From: Limonium bicolor
Taxonomy: Eukaryota > Streptophyta > Magnoliopsida > Caryophyllales > Plumbaginaceae
Assembly: GCA_023374045.1 (NCBI GenBank)
Contig: CM041783.1
Span: 92,291,298 to 92,355,297 of the forward strand
Direction of reading: 5' to 3'
Length of the DNA: 64,000 bases
The translations under genes and the position numbers were made by a program. The notes below the pieces were generated by a model that saw only the letters and a program-made list of their open reading frames with translations, was not told the DNA's origin and did not search any database. Shown piece after piece: positions 10,614 through 24,588 of the stretch. Position 1 is the stretch's first letter. Every line of letters begins with the position of its first letter.

Positions 10614-13204
10614 ACCCCCAAAATTGTGCCGAAGGTGGTTTTAAGGGTTCTAAACATGGGGGATTGATTGGTAATGGTTTTAGATGTTGTTAAGGCCTTG
10701 TTTGGTGAGATGTAAAGGTCCTAAGAAGTGTAAACAAGTGTAGGAAATGAGTGAGAAGTAAGAACATAAACTGACTGAAATACCCCAAACCTTGATATGT
10801 TGATAAACATTTAAACTATGTTATGTGAAGGCTAAAAAGTGCCTTAGGAACATCAGTGTACAATTTTAATCATAGTAAAATGCAATAAAGCATTAAGACA
10901 CGGTTTGAGCAAAAACATGCTCTAAGCTATGAGTGAACTTGGTTAGGACCCAAAGAGCCTACCAAGACTTAATAATATTCAATTATGATTTAATAAGGCT
11001 AAATAAGTCCTTAGGAAATCTTGGTGGGCAGTTAAACCAAATAAAACACAAGAAAATACCTTAAAGTCAATATGAGCAAAAATGTGCTCTAAGCTTGGGA
11101 TGAATTTGTATAAGACCTAATGGTCATACCTATACCTTATTTATATGTTAAAGAACATATTAAATCAATTACTAAAGAAAACCAAGCTTGAAGACAAGTT
11201 AAAACACAAAATGTGCTTTAAGGAGTCTTAAAGCACGTTTTTGAAGAATTGTCTTGTAAATGAGTTTTGAGTGGCTAAATGTCCATCATTACTCTTAAAT
11301 ATACATGTGTACTATATAGTATCACATTTGGGTGGCTATATCAATGGGAAATCAAAAATTTCACTTCTATGTGCCTTAGTTTGTGAATAGTAACTTTTAT
11401 AAGCTAGTTTGTAACATATAATGTTATAAGTAATTAAATTGGTCAACAAAGACTATTATACCCTCCTAGGCATATGGGGGCCGGTTTTTCATGGTGTGAG
11501 TCACCAACATGTAAAAGAAATCAAATAAGTAAAGTTAAGCTTAAAGTAAAGTACTATTTGCTTTATAAGTTACAAATATCTTCAAAAAGCAAAGGTTATC
11601 TTCATTCTCTCATTCCTTCCTTCATTTCCCACGGTGGTCTTCTTCTTCCTCCTCTCTCCATCGGTTTCCAACAGCCCACACTCATTCTTCATCTTCTTTC
11701 ACTTGTAACTTGTGATTCCATGCTCCAAAATCAATTTCAAGACTACCTTTGTCTTAGTTAGGTCAAGCTCTATACTTCTCTCTTTTCAAATCTTCAAGAA
11801 CTCCATTTTGGTGCCATGAAGATCCACCATTGAAGGAGCTTGAGCTCACCTTTTCACATATTATTGTTCTCCTTTGCTTCAAGGTAAGGAAACTCAAAGA
11901 AAATCCATGTTTCCTCCATGTTTTCATGTTGTCCGAAAATTCACCTCACAATGGTGTTTTCACCTTGCTTGTTTTAGCTTCATTTGAATCTTCCAAGGGC
12001 TAGGAGGAGTCCTCTCTTGATACTTATTCAAGTTCTCTTCCAATTCCAAGGTAAAACAATTACCTTAATGTGTTAAAACAATATGTGTAACTAGGGTTTA
12101 CAATGAGATGAAGCATAATGTGTTAAAACTATTATTTGTACATTGTTTAGAAGTTGACAAACAACCAAACACCCCACCGGTTTTACAAGGAAACAAGAAA
12201 GAAGTTTGTGAGGAAAAGAGGTAAACAAGCTATCTCAATGTGGGTTAATGCCTTAGGAGAAATAAGCTTATAATGCTTGTTAAAACTACCTAAAGAGCAA
12301 ATGGTGAATGACCTAGTAAAGTGTTCTCAAGGAGACTAGTAAAAGAACATATGTATTGGTGTATGTATTTGCAGGTCAAAGGCATTATTTTGTGGGAAAT
12401 TCAGTGTTTAAGGTTTATGCAATTTAAGGGCCTAAGCCATGTTATTTAAGGGCCTAAGTGCCAAGCAATTTAAGTTATGCACTATATTGTGATGTAGTGC
12501 TTTATGTGTGAAGTTGTGTGTAAAAATGTTCTTGATGGATTTTAGGTGTTCTTGAATGAAATAAGGTAAAAACCTAAGTGTTTGGATGTGAGTATATACA
12601 AGAGAAGCTATGGCCAAATTTGGGAAAATGTGTGAGAAGTTCTAAGTGTTTTAAATGGTTTTGGTGAACTAGGAAGTGTTAAAGGTGAATAAAGGTTTAC
12701 TTGAGAAGAAAAACATGTATTAAGGTGATTTATAGGGATGCAAGAATTTAGGTGTTATCTTGGAAGTTCTAGGAATTCAATGTGTGTTTTGAGGATGTAT
12801 TTAAGTCTTGGAGAAGTTTGTTTAAGGTTTAGGAATGTTGATATACAAGGAAGAAATGATGTTTAGGTAAGGTTTTGAGAAAGGAATTCAAGAAGTTGTG
12901 AAAAGAGGATTTGGTTAGTAAGAGGAGATGCTTGGGAGATGATGTTATGAAGGTGAAGAAGCATTTTAGTGTAGTGGTCATTATAGGTGAAATACCACCT
13001 AGAAATCTTAAGGAGAAAACATTCCAAGTGCTAGGAATTTTGTAAGAAGTTTGTGAATGATAAAATGGTTTTGGTGAGTGATGTAAAGAGTTTAGCACAT
13101 GGATAAAGGTGTGTTTGAAGTGCCTAAATGAGGTTAGGGTATACTAGGATATATGGGGTGAAGTTTGGAGTTGAATGTAAAAAGGAAAACAAAGATCTGG
13201 GGCA

Positions 13205-13385
13205 GACCGGACTTGCGACCGGACTTGCAAGTTCGGTCGGGCCCAGTTTACCCTGTGGGAATTAGTTTCTGGAATGGACCGGACATAGGACCGGACTTAC
13301 AAGTCCGGTCGGAGTAGAAAAATTTTGACGGAAATGTGTCTGGAATCGACCGGACTTGGGTAAGTCCGGTCGGCAAGTCGGTCGG
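13205..13385 (+). repeat. Palindrome array C, three units
   Basis: Units at 13205-13240, 13277-13312 and 13348-13385, 71-72 bp apart. Arms GACCGGACTTG and CAAGTTCGGTCGG. Unit 1 has two 5' arms and one 3' arm; unit 3 has one 5' arm and two 3' arms. The first unit nearly matches the first unit of array G (59785), although the surrounding LTRs belong to different groups. Confidence 0.9.
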
Positions 13386-14533
13386 ACCAAAAACATGGTT
13401 TAAGGTTATGAAATGATATGTAATGATGGGGATTGATAGGTAATGATGTTATAAGGTTGTTAAGGACATGTTAGGTGAGTTTTAAATGGCAATTAAGTGG
13501 GTGAAAAGTTGTATCAAAATGTAAAATAAGTTAAAATGTAAAGTTATGTAACTAAGTTAATGGGGAAAGTTAAGCATTGGACATTAAATAATCAAGCAAA
13601 CCCCAATGTTAATAAAAACATGTGATGTTAACAGTTGTTCGAGAATCGCTCGAGGAACATAAGTGGATGTGGTAAAGTGGACTCCGGTGACAGGTATGGT
13701 TTTCTTGCAACCTGTGTCCTACCGGATTACACCGGCTGTATGCCAATGTGTTTTTCTGTATGTTTGCCACGTTGTAAGATTAAACATGTAATGAGTTTAC
13801 AGTAATTCATTTATGTGGCGTGTACAACTCCGATACCATTTAACCTCGGAAGTGTTAACCTTAGTTAACTGAGTCTAGGATCACATGAGAGTTCGGTATT
13901 CGGAGTAAACGACCCGTATCATGGGACGTACTAACCACGGCTATGCGTGTGTTAATTGTGTGATATGTGTATTGAATGTAGGATCTCCCTTGTGTGTTTA
14001 ACCCAGTTGTAATACTGTATGGTGTGTAGTCATGATAGACTCCATAGTGGGGTTCTAACTAATATCTAAAGTAAGTATGTACTCAGTGGTGAGGAATCCG
14101 GTTTGGCCGGTCGCGCGTTGTTTGGGAGAGGGTATCCTTCCTAGCCTTACCCTTCTCTTGTTATGTTGTTTCCCTCACGGGTTTATGATCTCCCATTAGC
14201 TTACTCCAAAGCTTAGCTATTCTGACTTATGATCGGTTTAGGGGGAACATGTGTTTGTGTGGTGTGTTCGGGCCTCCAAACCCGAACCGCCTTAACTTAA
14301 GTTCGCCAACTATTAGGACGGTAATGAGTGTTGTTGTTTTGTATAACGAGCTTATCATGAGACTGGCAACACTCTCTAGGCTCACCAGTGTATAAGCAAT
14401 GTTTGGGTCGGTTCCTAAGAGAACCATTCCTTATGTTATGTGTAACCACCCCATCCACAACGTCGCACTTTAATAACCATCTGCAGCGGAAACATAAACC
14501 ATCACATTACTTAATCCGTTGGTGTTACACGCC

Positions 14534-14555
14534 GTTAACCACCCACGTGGCTAAC
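14534..14555 (-). promoter_or_regulatory. Conserved LTR-end stem-loop
   Basis: Element-strand arms GTTAGCCAC and GTGGTTAAC around GTGG. One pair is G-U; the others are Watson-Crick. Confidence 0.6.
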
Positions 14556-14798
14556 AAGGCTAATACATACATATTATATCGGTCTGATGGACTAGATCCC
14601 CGAGCAACGACACCATACATCCTGATTCCATTCCAACAATTATTTACATATACATCCCCCACTGTACCGAGTATTCATTAACCAATGCCGATAACAAATT
14701 CGGTCTTACTACACCTATAATACATACACCATTAAAGGGCTACCAATGTGCAAACATCTACCCCGTCCTACTCTCGAACGGCTTCCAGCTCCTTGTAC

Positions 14799-14907
14799 CT
14801 GAAATAAAAAAGGAGAAAAGGGTGGCCCCCAAGGGGGTCAGCACCTTTGCTGGTATGGTAATCCCGCAGCCCGCATGCTACCGGGCCACGCACAACTAAT
14901 TGTCGTC
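14799..14907 (-). promoter_or_regulatory. Hairpin cluster and acceptor-like site
   Basis: On the element strand: CGACAATTAGTTG, then CAGCAAAGGTGCTG, CCCCCTTGGGGG, a long pyrimidine tract and CAG/GTACAAGG (CAG complement at 14799-14801). Confidence 0.5.
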
Positions 14908-16298
14908 TTAGCATGCTGTTGATTACATTTAAATCCTGCATGTAAACCATAAACACACAACCCATTGCATACGCCCAGCTATAGGGCTCAACAAACACCC
15001 AACACATCCATACATCCACACACAACAAATCAACATTGTTTCCTTAACCCTAGAGTGACTCTCCTCTTAATGGAGTTACTTCCTTAACAGACGACATTAC
15101 CCATTAATCGGGTTATCCTTAAACGCTTCTTATTATAAACCTGAATTCATAACCATAATCCACATATCCACAATTTACCACATATAACTTCACACCGAAT
15201 AGGAATTGCAATACATCCATAACACATAATACAACGGGTACGGTTCTCTTAAGGAACCAACCCAACCATAATTAGTTCACTTTAGAGCCTAGAGAATGTT
15301 GCCAAACTCATGATAAGCTCGTTCCATAACTTGCTACCGTTTCTTTAATGAACAGATAACTTAACACTAAGGTGCGTTGGGTACAGTAAACCAAGCACAC
15401 CGAACAACCATTGTATGCCCCAGAAAACCGACGTGAGTCAGTAACATAGCTTTGGCTAAGCTAAAGGGAAGATTGGAAACCCAATGAGTAAACAACCTAA
15501 CATACACCAAGAGAGTCGAACCGGGTATGACATCGACTCCCGTCCATCACACGCGTGGCCGGAACATGACCGGACTCCTCACCCCCCATTAGTACACATA
15601 TACTTACAGTTAAGTAATTAAGGCCCATTATGGAACCTATCACATCCACACACCATTCGGTATCACAACCGTGTTAAGCATGTAAGGGAGGTTCACACAC
15701 CTGCAAACAATAACCATACACCACTAACGCATAGCGTGGTTAGAACGTTCCCAAGGTTTGGGTCGTTAACTCCGAATACCGATATCTCATGTGTACCTAG
15801 ATTTGGTTAGCTAAGGTTTAACACCTATTTGAGGTTAAACGGTTGGTGACCAGATTCGCCACATAAATGAATTACTATAAACTCATTTCATGTTTTATCT
15901 TACAAGGTGGCAAACACACAGAAAAACACATTGGCATACAAGCCGGTGTAATCCGGTAGGACACAGGTTGCAAGAAAACCATACCTGTCGCCGGAGTCCA
16001 CTCTACCATGTCCATTTAGGTTCCTCGAACAATTCTCGAACAACTGGTACATTAAAGTTACCTTCATTAACATTGGGGTAACATGTTTGTGTAACGTCAA
16101 ATGACTATAGTTAACTCCGTTAGCTAGTTAAATACCTTTACATTTTTAACTTGTTTTACTCTTCCATTTTACCTTAACTTCTCACCCTCCAAATTGTCAT
16201 TACAACCCACCTAACATGTCTTATACAACCTTATAACATTATCCATCAATCCCCATCATTAGGCATCATTTTCACACCTTAAAACCAAGTTTCACATC

Positions 16299-16550
16299 GG
16301 TCCGGGACCTTGTCTCCATCCTAAGACCCGGACCACATGCTAAGTGTACTCTCGGCTTTTAAAATGGGGTGGTCCGGGACTTCACCCAGGTCCTAAGTCC
16401 CGGACCATACTAGCCAAAAATCTCTCGGGCATTTTAAGGGATTGGTCCGGGTCCTTGGACAAGACCCAAGTCCCGGACCTACGACCACGTACCTCTCGTT
16501 AATTTTTACACTCATGGTCCGGGACTCATCCCATGACTAGGTCCCGGACC
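16299..16550 (-). repeat. Palindrome array D1, four units
   Basis: Units at 16299-16334, 16371-16406, 16444-16479 and 16516-16550 (72, 73 and 72 bp apart). Arms GGTCCGGGAC and GTCCCGGACC, the class also found in array B, with middle arms such as CCAGGTCC. Spacers 36-37 bp. Confidence 0.9.
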
Positions 16551-17892
16551 CAATATACAGAAGCGACGTATTGAATTTTCATGCTCTGCTGCGCAAGTTC
16601 TCTTACACCATCAGATATATAGACTTCCCAGTACACTTTTATACTCAAAACTTCACCAAATATACACCACATAACAACATAGTGCACAAACTTAAATTTG
16701 CATAGCTCTTAGGCTCTTAAAATGCAATAATCTTAAACACTGAATTTCCCACAATATATTTGCCTTTCACCTGCAAATACAAACAGCAGTTCGTATGTTT
16801 TTTACTAGTCTTTTGAGAACATTTTTCTATGTCATAACCATTGGCTCTTTAGGTAGTTTGAATACACAACGTACGTTCATTTTCCAAAGGAATTTTAAGC
16901 TACCTTTGGTTAACATAAAACGTAGAGGAAACACCATTTTCTTTGAGTTTCCATACCTTGAAGCAAAGGAGAAGAATAATACGTAAGAAGATGAACTCAA
17001 GCTCCTTCCATGGAGATTCCTCTTGGCACCAAAGTGGAGCTCTTGAAGATTTGAAGGACTAAATCGAAGAGCTTGATGAAACTAAGAGATCGGTGGTCTC
17101 GGTTTTAGATTTGGACAAGTGAGCAAGAAGTTATATGAATTTGAAGTAGTATGTTGTGCTGGTGTGTTCGATCGTGAAGAGAGAACAGGAAGGAGAAGGC
17201 TACGTGAGAAACAAGAGAAATGAGGAATGAATGATTGTAGTTGCTTTTGAAGATATTAACATGTAAAGCAAATAGTGTTTTTTCAATTACACTTATCTAC
17301 TCACTGATTGTTCAATCAGCTAGCAAGTGACGTCCCAGCACATGCAAACCGACCCACATATACATATAAGGGGTTATTTAGTCTTTATAGCTCAATTAAA
17401 TTACATATGTTAACATATGTTACAAACTAGCTTATTTTAGTTACTATTCACTATAACAAAACACATAAAAGTGAAATATTTATTTCTTATTAATTTAAAC
17501 TTCCAAATGTGATACTAAATAGTACACATATTAATTAAAGAGTAATAATGGACATTTAGCCATTTAAAACTCATTTACACGACAGTTACTCAAAAACGTG
17601 CTTTTAAGGCTCCTCAAAGCACATTTTGTATTTTAACTTGTTTTCAAGCTCGGTTTTCTTTGGTAACTGATTTAATAAATTCATTAATATACATATAAGG
17701 TCTTGGTAAGTTTATTAAGTCTTAACCAAGGTTATTCCAAGCTTAGAGCATATTTCGCCCTTTATTGCCTTTTAGACAATTTATTGTATTTACTATTTAT
17801 TAAATTGTTTATTAATGTTTCTAAGACTCTTTTTAGTCTTAATAATTTATTATTTAATGTTTAAACAACATACCAAGGTTTGGGGTATTTCA

Positions 17893-17929
17893 GTCTACCC
17901 CCCTTAAAAGAACTTCGTCCCCGAAGTTC
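17893..17929 (-). promoter_or_regulatory. Hairpin and polypurine tract of the minus-strand element
   Basis: Element strand: arms GAACTTCG and CGAAGTTC around GGGA (17910-17929), then TTTTAAGGGGGGTAGAC (17893-17909) abutting the LTR. Confidence 0.85.
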
Positions 17930-19328
17930 ACACTTCCCACATATCATTGGTTTAGAATACGGGAATTACTTGTATAATAAAACACTTCCATAACCAACAC
18001 ACCTTACACCACAACCTCGGACTTGAAGGTCCGGGTACACATACACATCCATCCATAACGTATCATTCTCACATGATTACCTCGGACTCAATGGTCCGGG
18101 TACCTTAATAGTATTGTACTCACATAACAACCCTCAGACTCTCAGGTCTGGGTAACATGACCACCTTTGGACTCATAGGCCCAAGTAACATAATCAATTC
18201 AGAACTGAACCACATCAAGACTCATGGTCAAAGTAACATTTATTACACATATCACACAACATGCCTTAGCACGTATAACAAATAGAAATACCTTTTCCAT
18301 CTCTTCATGGGCTCGAGTCCCACGTTGAGTACATATACACTGTGATCCCCGCAGAACCCGGTCGCGATGGACACCTGCTGGTCCCCGTTCCTTGGGAGAT
18401 CAAAACATTCACTTAATTTTTAACATATGTACTTCTCATGTCACCGGTCCGAAGACAAAGGCTCATACGTCCTCAGCTCGTGAGCAAGTACTACAAAAAT
18501 ATCCTTTACCAGGTTAAGTAAACAGGAGAATCCTTTATTCAAAATATCAATCCACTGTTTTGGAAATACCTACTTGAAACACCTTTTGAAAACTCAATAC
18601 AACTCCAAGTCCAACTTATGCTCTTGCATCCTTCTTAATGGTGTTATTTGTGACCACTTATAGGGAGCTTCAAGGTCATCCAACCCTGATGTGATCAGCA
18701 TCAGTGTTGAACTATCCTTCCACCCCAATTTGTGTTCGGCTTCCCTTGATCGCATGCAAATCAAGTTCCACCTCCCACTTCATTTTCAACCAACAATTAA
18801 TTCAAGCATATTCCACTTTCTATCTTTTGATCCTTCTAGTCATAATCATTACATCTCCAGGGATAGAACTTAGTCTATCAATTACCTCCATTCTCTTTTA
18901 ATCAAGTTACCTAGGGAATCTAATTCTTACTAGTTCCATGTCAGTTTCATACCCTTCGTAAATCACCACACTATATATATATATTTTTTAATCAAAATAC
19001 AATACATCGTGTTACATTTGGTATTATGCTAACACACACCATTGGGGCTTTAGTTCCCCAGGAGTTTATTTACTCCTTAGTACTTGTACTTACCCACAAC
19101 CATTACCAAGGTAGTCACACTACCACAATAGTATTCAACCATTACCAAGGTAGTCACACCTACCACAATAGTATTTCGCATCTTCTGTGCGCAATTCCAC
19201 CATTTAACCATGCCAACCACCATAACAAATTATTAATCATGCCAACCATCATAACAATTTATTTTTGTGCTATGCACAACATAGTTCACGTACACTTGTA
19301 CGGTAAAACACACTAAGCGGTTTTACGC

Positions 19329-19364
19329 TCTACCCCCCTTAAAAGAGATTACGCCCACGTAATC
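19329..19364 (-). promoter_or_regulatory. Candidate central polypurine tract with hairpin
   Basis: Element strand: arms GATTACG and CGTAATC around TGGG (19347-19364), then TCTTTTAAGGGGGGTAGA. It lies about 1.44 kb upstream of the terminal polypurine tract. Confidence 0.55.
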
Positions 19365-20070
19365 AACCACTGAACATAGTGTTAAAAATGTTCTACCGTC
19401 GTGAGTGTTTTAACTTCCACGCGGTCCGTTAAAGGATCTTGACCATATTAGCGGTTTAGTTCCTAACCAAGGATTCTCATTGGAGTTTTCTAACTCAACC
19501 CGTTCCTGGCCTATAAGGCTTCTAGGCATTGATTACTAGCCACTTATTCATATTCACAAATATATTCATATTCGATGCATGGGCTCGCTGGCCCTGTTGC
19601 ACAACTCTGGTACTCATAGAGCTAGTTTTCCCCACTTTTACTGTTACTGTACTGTACACCTCTTATGTATTACCCTTATCCTGGTAACCATGGTTTCTCA
19701 ACCGAAGCGTGGTATCTCTTACCGTGAGCGAATTCGGTGAGTTACAAACCTTTCATCTACCTCCATGACAATTTACAGTGTATACTGCTATGTATTTCTC
19801 AATTATTGCCTCAATTCCTTTCGACTTACTGCCGGTTGAGGTTGAGCTACTACCTGATGTGTAGTGCTCTCAGTTATTTCCTACACCTGAGGTATATTTC
19901 ATACCGATATTTGATACTTAGTGCTACTGTAGTCACTTATTGCCAGTCCTGCTTCCATATTTAGTTCTGTACCAGTATCATTTCATTGATGACCTTGCAT
20001 TTCATATGCCTCGGTCTTATAGTGTTATAATTCTCTTTGTTCGCCTTCCACAATTATCATCTTCCAAATC

Positions 20071-20145
20071 CTAGCTATCCCACTCGATCGTTATTGCGCA
20101 AACGCAATACCAAAACACTCAGTCATACAGAGTGCAGAGGCGTAA
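20071..20145 (-). other. Conserved interior block
   Basis: Reverse complement of the block at 5921-5996 and 47125-47200. Positionally conserved about 0.7 kb upstream of the central polypurine tract. Confidence 0.6.
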
Positions 20146-22695
20146 CTCTTGGCAGTAAATCTCTCATGCGATTGCAATAGGAATTCACACTGTGTTTTAC
20201 TGAGATTCTTATCTCATAATACCGGCTACTGGTTACTGTCCAGCTTATTCGTTATAACTTACTGTTGTATCTCCACTGGGTTTAACTCACAACTCTGCTT
20301 AATTGTCATACCATCCCTTAATAATATTTATACAACGGTCGCTTAGTACACACCGTATCCTCTTTCATTATCACATCAACTTACACTGCATCCGTTATAT
20401 TAGCTTCCGCCATTACCTTGGTTTGGCCACTTATTGGCTGCTTTTGAATCATTCTCGAGCCTTTGTTTCCTAAGCGTTGTTCGCTACCATTTACATCACG
20501 CACCAATGGTGGTTGCTACCAGACTTAGTACTCTTCCTGTCTACACCACTGTTACAAACACTCTTTTTCGTATTATTTTTTCATTGGGGTAATAACTCAT
20601 CCTCCACATATTTCCTAAACTTGATCCACCACTACCGCTCTCGCGGTTTCACCATATCTAGAGGTATCCCCACTCTTTAACAGTGGTTCGTTCTCCGCTT
20701 ATTTACTTGTATGACATACTGCAATCATACATTACATACACTTTTTGTGGCTTATAAGCCACTGCCTCGACTCTGCTCACAGGCTATTACACCATTTACT
20801 TTTGTACATATTGCATAGTTTAAGGTTTCACAACAAGGTCGTTCACGATTCCTTCCAAGTTGTCTCTTTGGCAACTTAGGGTCCTACTGTTAAGTGGGTT
20901 CCCTTCTTACGTTTCTGTTACGTTGCCCCATCCAACAATGTTTGATCCCAAACACCCTTCAAGGATTACTCCTGGGTGTTACTAAGGTATGCCATTACAT
21001 TTAACTTTCACTATGAGTACATTCAGTAGACTATGCCTTCTTACTTCCTTAGCTGGGTATTCGTTCCAGCTACCATGTCTCATTCCTTCAACTTCCTAAG
21101 ACATACGTGATGTCTTTGCATAACCATCCGTGCTCTTCGCACTTCTTGACTCTACACATTCTCTTGGACGAATTTACCAATTCCTTTAGTCTTCTCAACT
21201 GGGTTCCTTTACTTCAACCATTCGTGGTAATCCTTAGTTCTTACTTGACTTTTACTGCTGACCGTAGTATGGAGTCGACTACTTCCCGTGTTTCGGACTC
21301 TTCTCGTATACATATATGGGGTATCATACTGATACATTACTACTTACCCGACTAACCCATAAGTAGGTCTGTAGGCCCACATGCTCCTATCGGAGTGCGG
21401 TCGTCCCACAACACAGTTGGTACACTCGTAGTGTCCGTCACACGCCTAGGTGAAGTATTCTGTTGTCAACTCCCTTATATTGTCCTCTGACAATATACAT
21501 TCCGTGCTTCCCGAACTCATTCCAGGGAAGGTTTATCCATCGTTATATTGAACTCCATCCATACCGTCGGGTTGCTACCCTCGGGTTCACCGGTTTCCGT
21601 CCGGTTATTCAAAGGTAACTGGTTTGAAAGAAGGGTAAAGAAGTACTGGTTTAAAAGAGAATTTGGTTTTGAAAGAAAGAGTTTGAAAAATCTGAGTTTG
21701 AAAGAAAAATTCTCCTGGTTTCACAACACCTTCTTGCCTTAACCAAGTCTAGCTTCTTGCTGACTGGTATATTCCCATTTACAAAGGTTAGGCTGTTAAG
21801 CCCTTCCACGGTTACGATGATCACATTAATTCTGGGTACTTTACTAAGTAGTTTGTAGTTGTCTTTTTTTTTTCTTCGAACAGCCCTGTTATAGCTGCAC
21901 TTGCCACGGCAAGTGCGCCCTGTTAACTGGCTGTCGGTTCAACATGTACCGGCTGCGGTACTGTTTTTGTCTCACCGTATTCAGTGGCCTCATGGGTCCT
22001 TACTTGGATACTCTAATTGGTAACTAATCTCCTGCACAACTTCTCATTGTCCTCCTCTAATAAACATTTACTAGGGTGTTTCCCCTTCTGGGAGACCCCT
22101 TTTTACTTATTATTGTATCTTCTTCGTAGCCCATTCCACGCATTTGTCTGGTTACTGAGACTTGTCTCTTGTTTGGGTACTACGTTGTAGTTCCTTTGTC
22201 GGTTGGTATACCGTTGGTGCCATTACCTAACATTTGCCATCCCGTAGACTCTCGTCTCGGGTTCATCATTTTTCTGTTCACTTGCGCTTTGCAAGCTGGT
22301 GTTTCGACTGCTCGGCATGTCGACCCAGGTTGCTGGAAATTCATTTTCCTTACACCAGATTCTCCATTCTTTGCTATCAAGTGCGGTTACAGTTGTTCAC
22401 CTGGGACCGTCTCCGGGATTTCTACTTTTCAGAATCTACCGTATGACAGGTTCCCCATACTTACAAGATAGTTAATAACAGCCAGACCGGGTCTTCCCGG
22501 GTAAGAGAGGGCTTTCATCTCTCTGGCGTTCCTTCCCAAGTCATAAAATAGGGGTTGTGGAGGGCGGGATGGATATAGTAGGTTTCCAGTATTACTGGTA
22601 GTTCCTAACTAGCGTATCTCTCACGCTATCACTCAACCCTTAACCCAAAGTACTAAAATCTTAACTCGGTACTTCCTAAGCTCGGTAATTCAGTC

Positions 22696-22723
22696 ATCAG
22701 AGCGATACTTCGCTCTGATACCA
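22696..22723 (-). promoter_or_regulatory. tRNA-iMet primer-binding site within a perfect hairpin
   Basis: The minus strand reads TGGTATCAGAGC (22723-22712), the plant initiator tRNA-Met primer-binding site, a few bases inside the LTR end. Ten-base arms ATCAGAGCGA and TCGCTCTGAT (22696-22719) enclose four bases, so most of the site can be base-paired. Confidence 0.85.
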
Positions 22724-22819
22724 CTTTTTGTAACACCCCATCCACAACGTCGCACTTTATAACCATCTGCAGCGGAAACATAAACCATCACATTACTTAA
22801 TCCGTTGGTGTTACACGCC

Positions 22820-22841
22820 GTTAACCACCCACGTGGCTAAC
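22820..22841 (-). promoter_or_regulatory. Conserved LTR-end stem-loop
   Basis: Same arms as at 14534-14555 (element strand GTTAGCCAC and GTGGTTAAC). Confidence 0.6.
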
Positions 22842-23084
22842 AAGGCTAATACATACATATTATATCGGTCTGATGGACTAGATCCCCGAGCAACTACACC
22901 ATACAATCCTGATTCCATTTCCAACAATTATTTACATATACATCCCCCACTGTACCGAGTATTCATTAACCAATGCCGATAACAAATTCGGTCTTACTAC
23001 ACCTATAATACATACACCATTAAAGGGCTACCAATGTAAACATCTACCCCGTCCTACTCTCGAACGGCTTCCAGCTCCTTGTAC

Positions 23085-23193
23085 CTGAAATAGAAAAAGG
23101 AGAAAAGGGTGGCCCCCAAGGGGTCAGCACCTTTGCTGGTATGGTAATCCCGCAGCCCGCATGCTACCGGGCCACGCACAACTAATTGTCGTC
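23085..23193 (-). promoter_or_regulatory. Hairpin cluster and acceptor-like site
   Basis: Copy of the module at 14799-14907, with CAG/GTACAAGG on the element strand (CAG complement at 23085-23087). Confidence 0.5.
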
Positions 23194-24588
23194 TTAGCAT
23201 GCTGTTGATTATATTTAAATCCTGCATGTAAACCATAAACACACAACACATGCATACGCCCAGCTATAGGGCTCAACAAACACCCAACACATCCACATCC
23301 ACACATAACAAATCAACATTGTTTCCTTTAACCCTAGAGTGACTCTCCTCTTAATGGAGTTACTTCCTTAACAGACGACATTTACCCATTAATCGGGTTA
23401 TCCTTAAACGCTTCTTATTATAAACCTGAATTCATAACCATAATCCACATATCCACAATTTACCACATATAACTTCACACCGAATAGGAATTGCAATACA
23501 TCCATAACACATAATACAACGGGTACGGTTCTCTTAAGGAACCAACCCAACCATAATTAGTTCACTTTAGAGCCTAGAGAATGTTGCCAAACTCATGATA
23601 AGCTCGTTCCATAACTTGCTACCGTTTCTTTAAATGAACAGATAACTTAACACTAAGGTGCGTTGGGTACAGTAAACCAAGCACACCGAACAACCATTGT
23701 ATGCCCCAGAAAACCGACGTGAGTCAGTAACATAGCTTTGGCTAAGCTAAAGGGAAGATTGGAAACCCAATGAGTAAACAACCTAACATACACCAAGAGA
23801 GTCGAACCGGGTATGACATCGACTCCCGTCCATCACACGCGTGGCCGGAACATGACCGGACTCCTCACCCCCCATTAGTACACATATACTTATAGTTAAG
23901 TATTAAGGCTCCATTATGGAACCTATCACATCCACACACCATTCGGTATCACAACCGTGTTAAGCATGTAAGGGAGGTTCACACACCTGCAAACAATAAC
24001 CATACCACTAACTCACGCATAGCCGTGGTTAGAACGTTCCCAAGGTTTGGGTCGTTAACTCCGAATACCGATATCTCATGTGTACCTAGATTTGGTTAGC
24101 TAAGGTTTAACACCTATTTGAGGTTAAACGGTAGGTGACCAGATTCGCCACATAAATGAATTACTATAACCTCATTTCATGTTTTATCTTACAAGGTGGC
24201 AAACACACAGAAAAACACATTGGCATACAAGCCGGTGTAATCCGGTAGGACACAGGTTGCAAGAAAACCATACCTGTCGCCGGAGTCCACTCTACCATGT
24301 CCATTTAGGTTCCTCGAACAATTCTCGAACAACTGGTACATTAAAGTTACCTTCATTAACATTGGGGTAACATGTTTGTGTAACGTCGAATGACTATAGT
24401 TAACTCCGTTAGCTAGTTAAATACCTTTACATTTTTAACTTGTTTTACTCTTCCATTTTACCTTAACTTCTCACCCTCCAAATTGTCATTACAACCCACC
24501 TAACATGTCTTATACAACCTTATAACATCATTATCCATCATCCCCATCATTAGGCATCATTTTCACACCTTAAAACCAAGTTTTACAT

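Larger units (their letters stand above)
8282..10775 (+). repeat. 3' LTR of element 1, first part
   Basis: Begins TGAAATACCCCGAACTTAA. It resembles 57661 onward more than 39435 onward. Visible in order: GGAGG..GACCTC inverted repeat near 8445, a TATA-like element at 8817, a pyrimidine-rich leader (8905-9000), several AAGGTAA donor-like sites and palindrome array B. It is interrupted at 10775 by a solo LTR (TSD CTGAC) and resumes at 26987. Confidence 0.9.
14441..17892 (-). repeat. 3' LTR of the minus-strand element
   Basis: 3452 bp, TGTAACCACCCC to GGGGTATTTCA on the plus strand. Very similar to 22729-26147; the differences I see are mostly 1-4 base indels. It contains the LTR-end stem-loop, hairpin/acceptor cluster, palindrome array D1 and, read on the minus strand, a pyrimidine-rich leader near 17180-17225. 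Confidence 0.95.
17930..22695 (-). other. Noncoding interior of the minus-strand element
   Basis: About 4.8 kb. On the minus strand it begins after the primer-binding site with blocks also seen at 43740-43910 (TAGTTAGGAACTACC, CCCGCCCTCCAC, AACGCCAGAGAG). It later shares the blocks at 5921-5996 and 47125-47200, and the central polypurine tract. Stops are frequent in all frames. The longest open frame here (22169-22471 on the plus strand) is antisense and resembles no protein I know. Confidence 0.7.
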
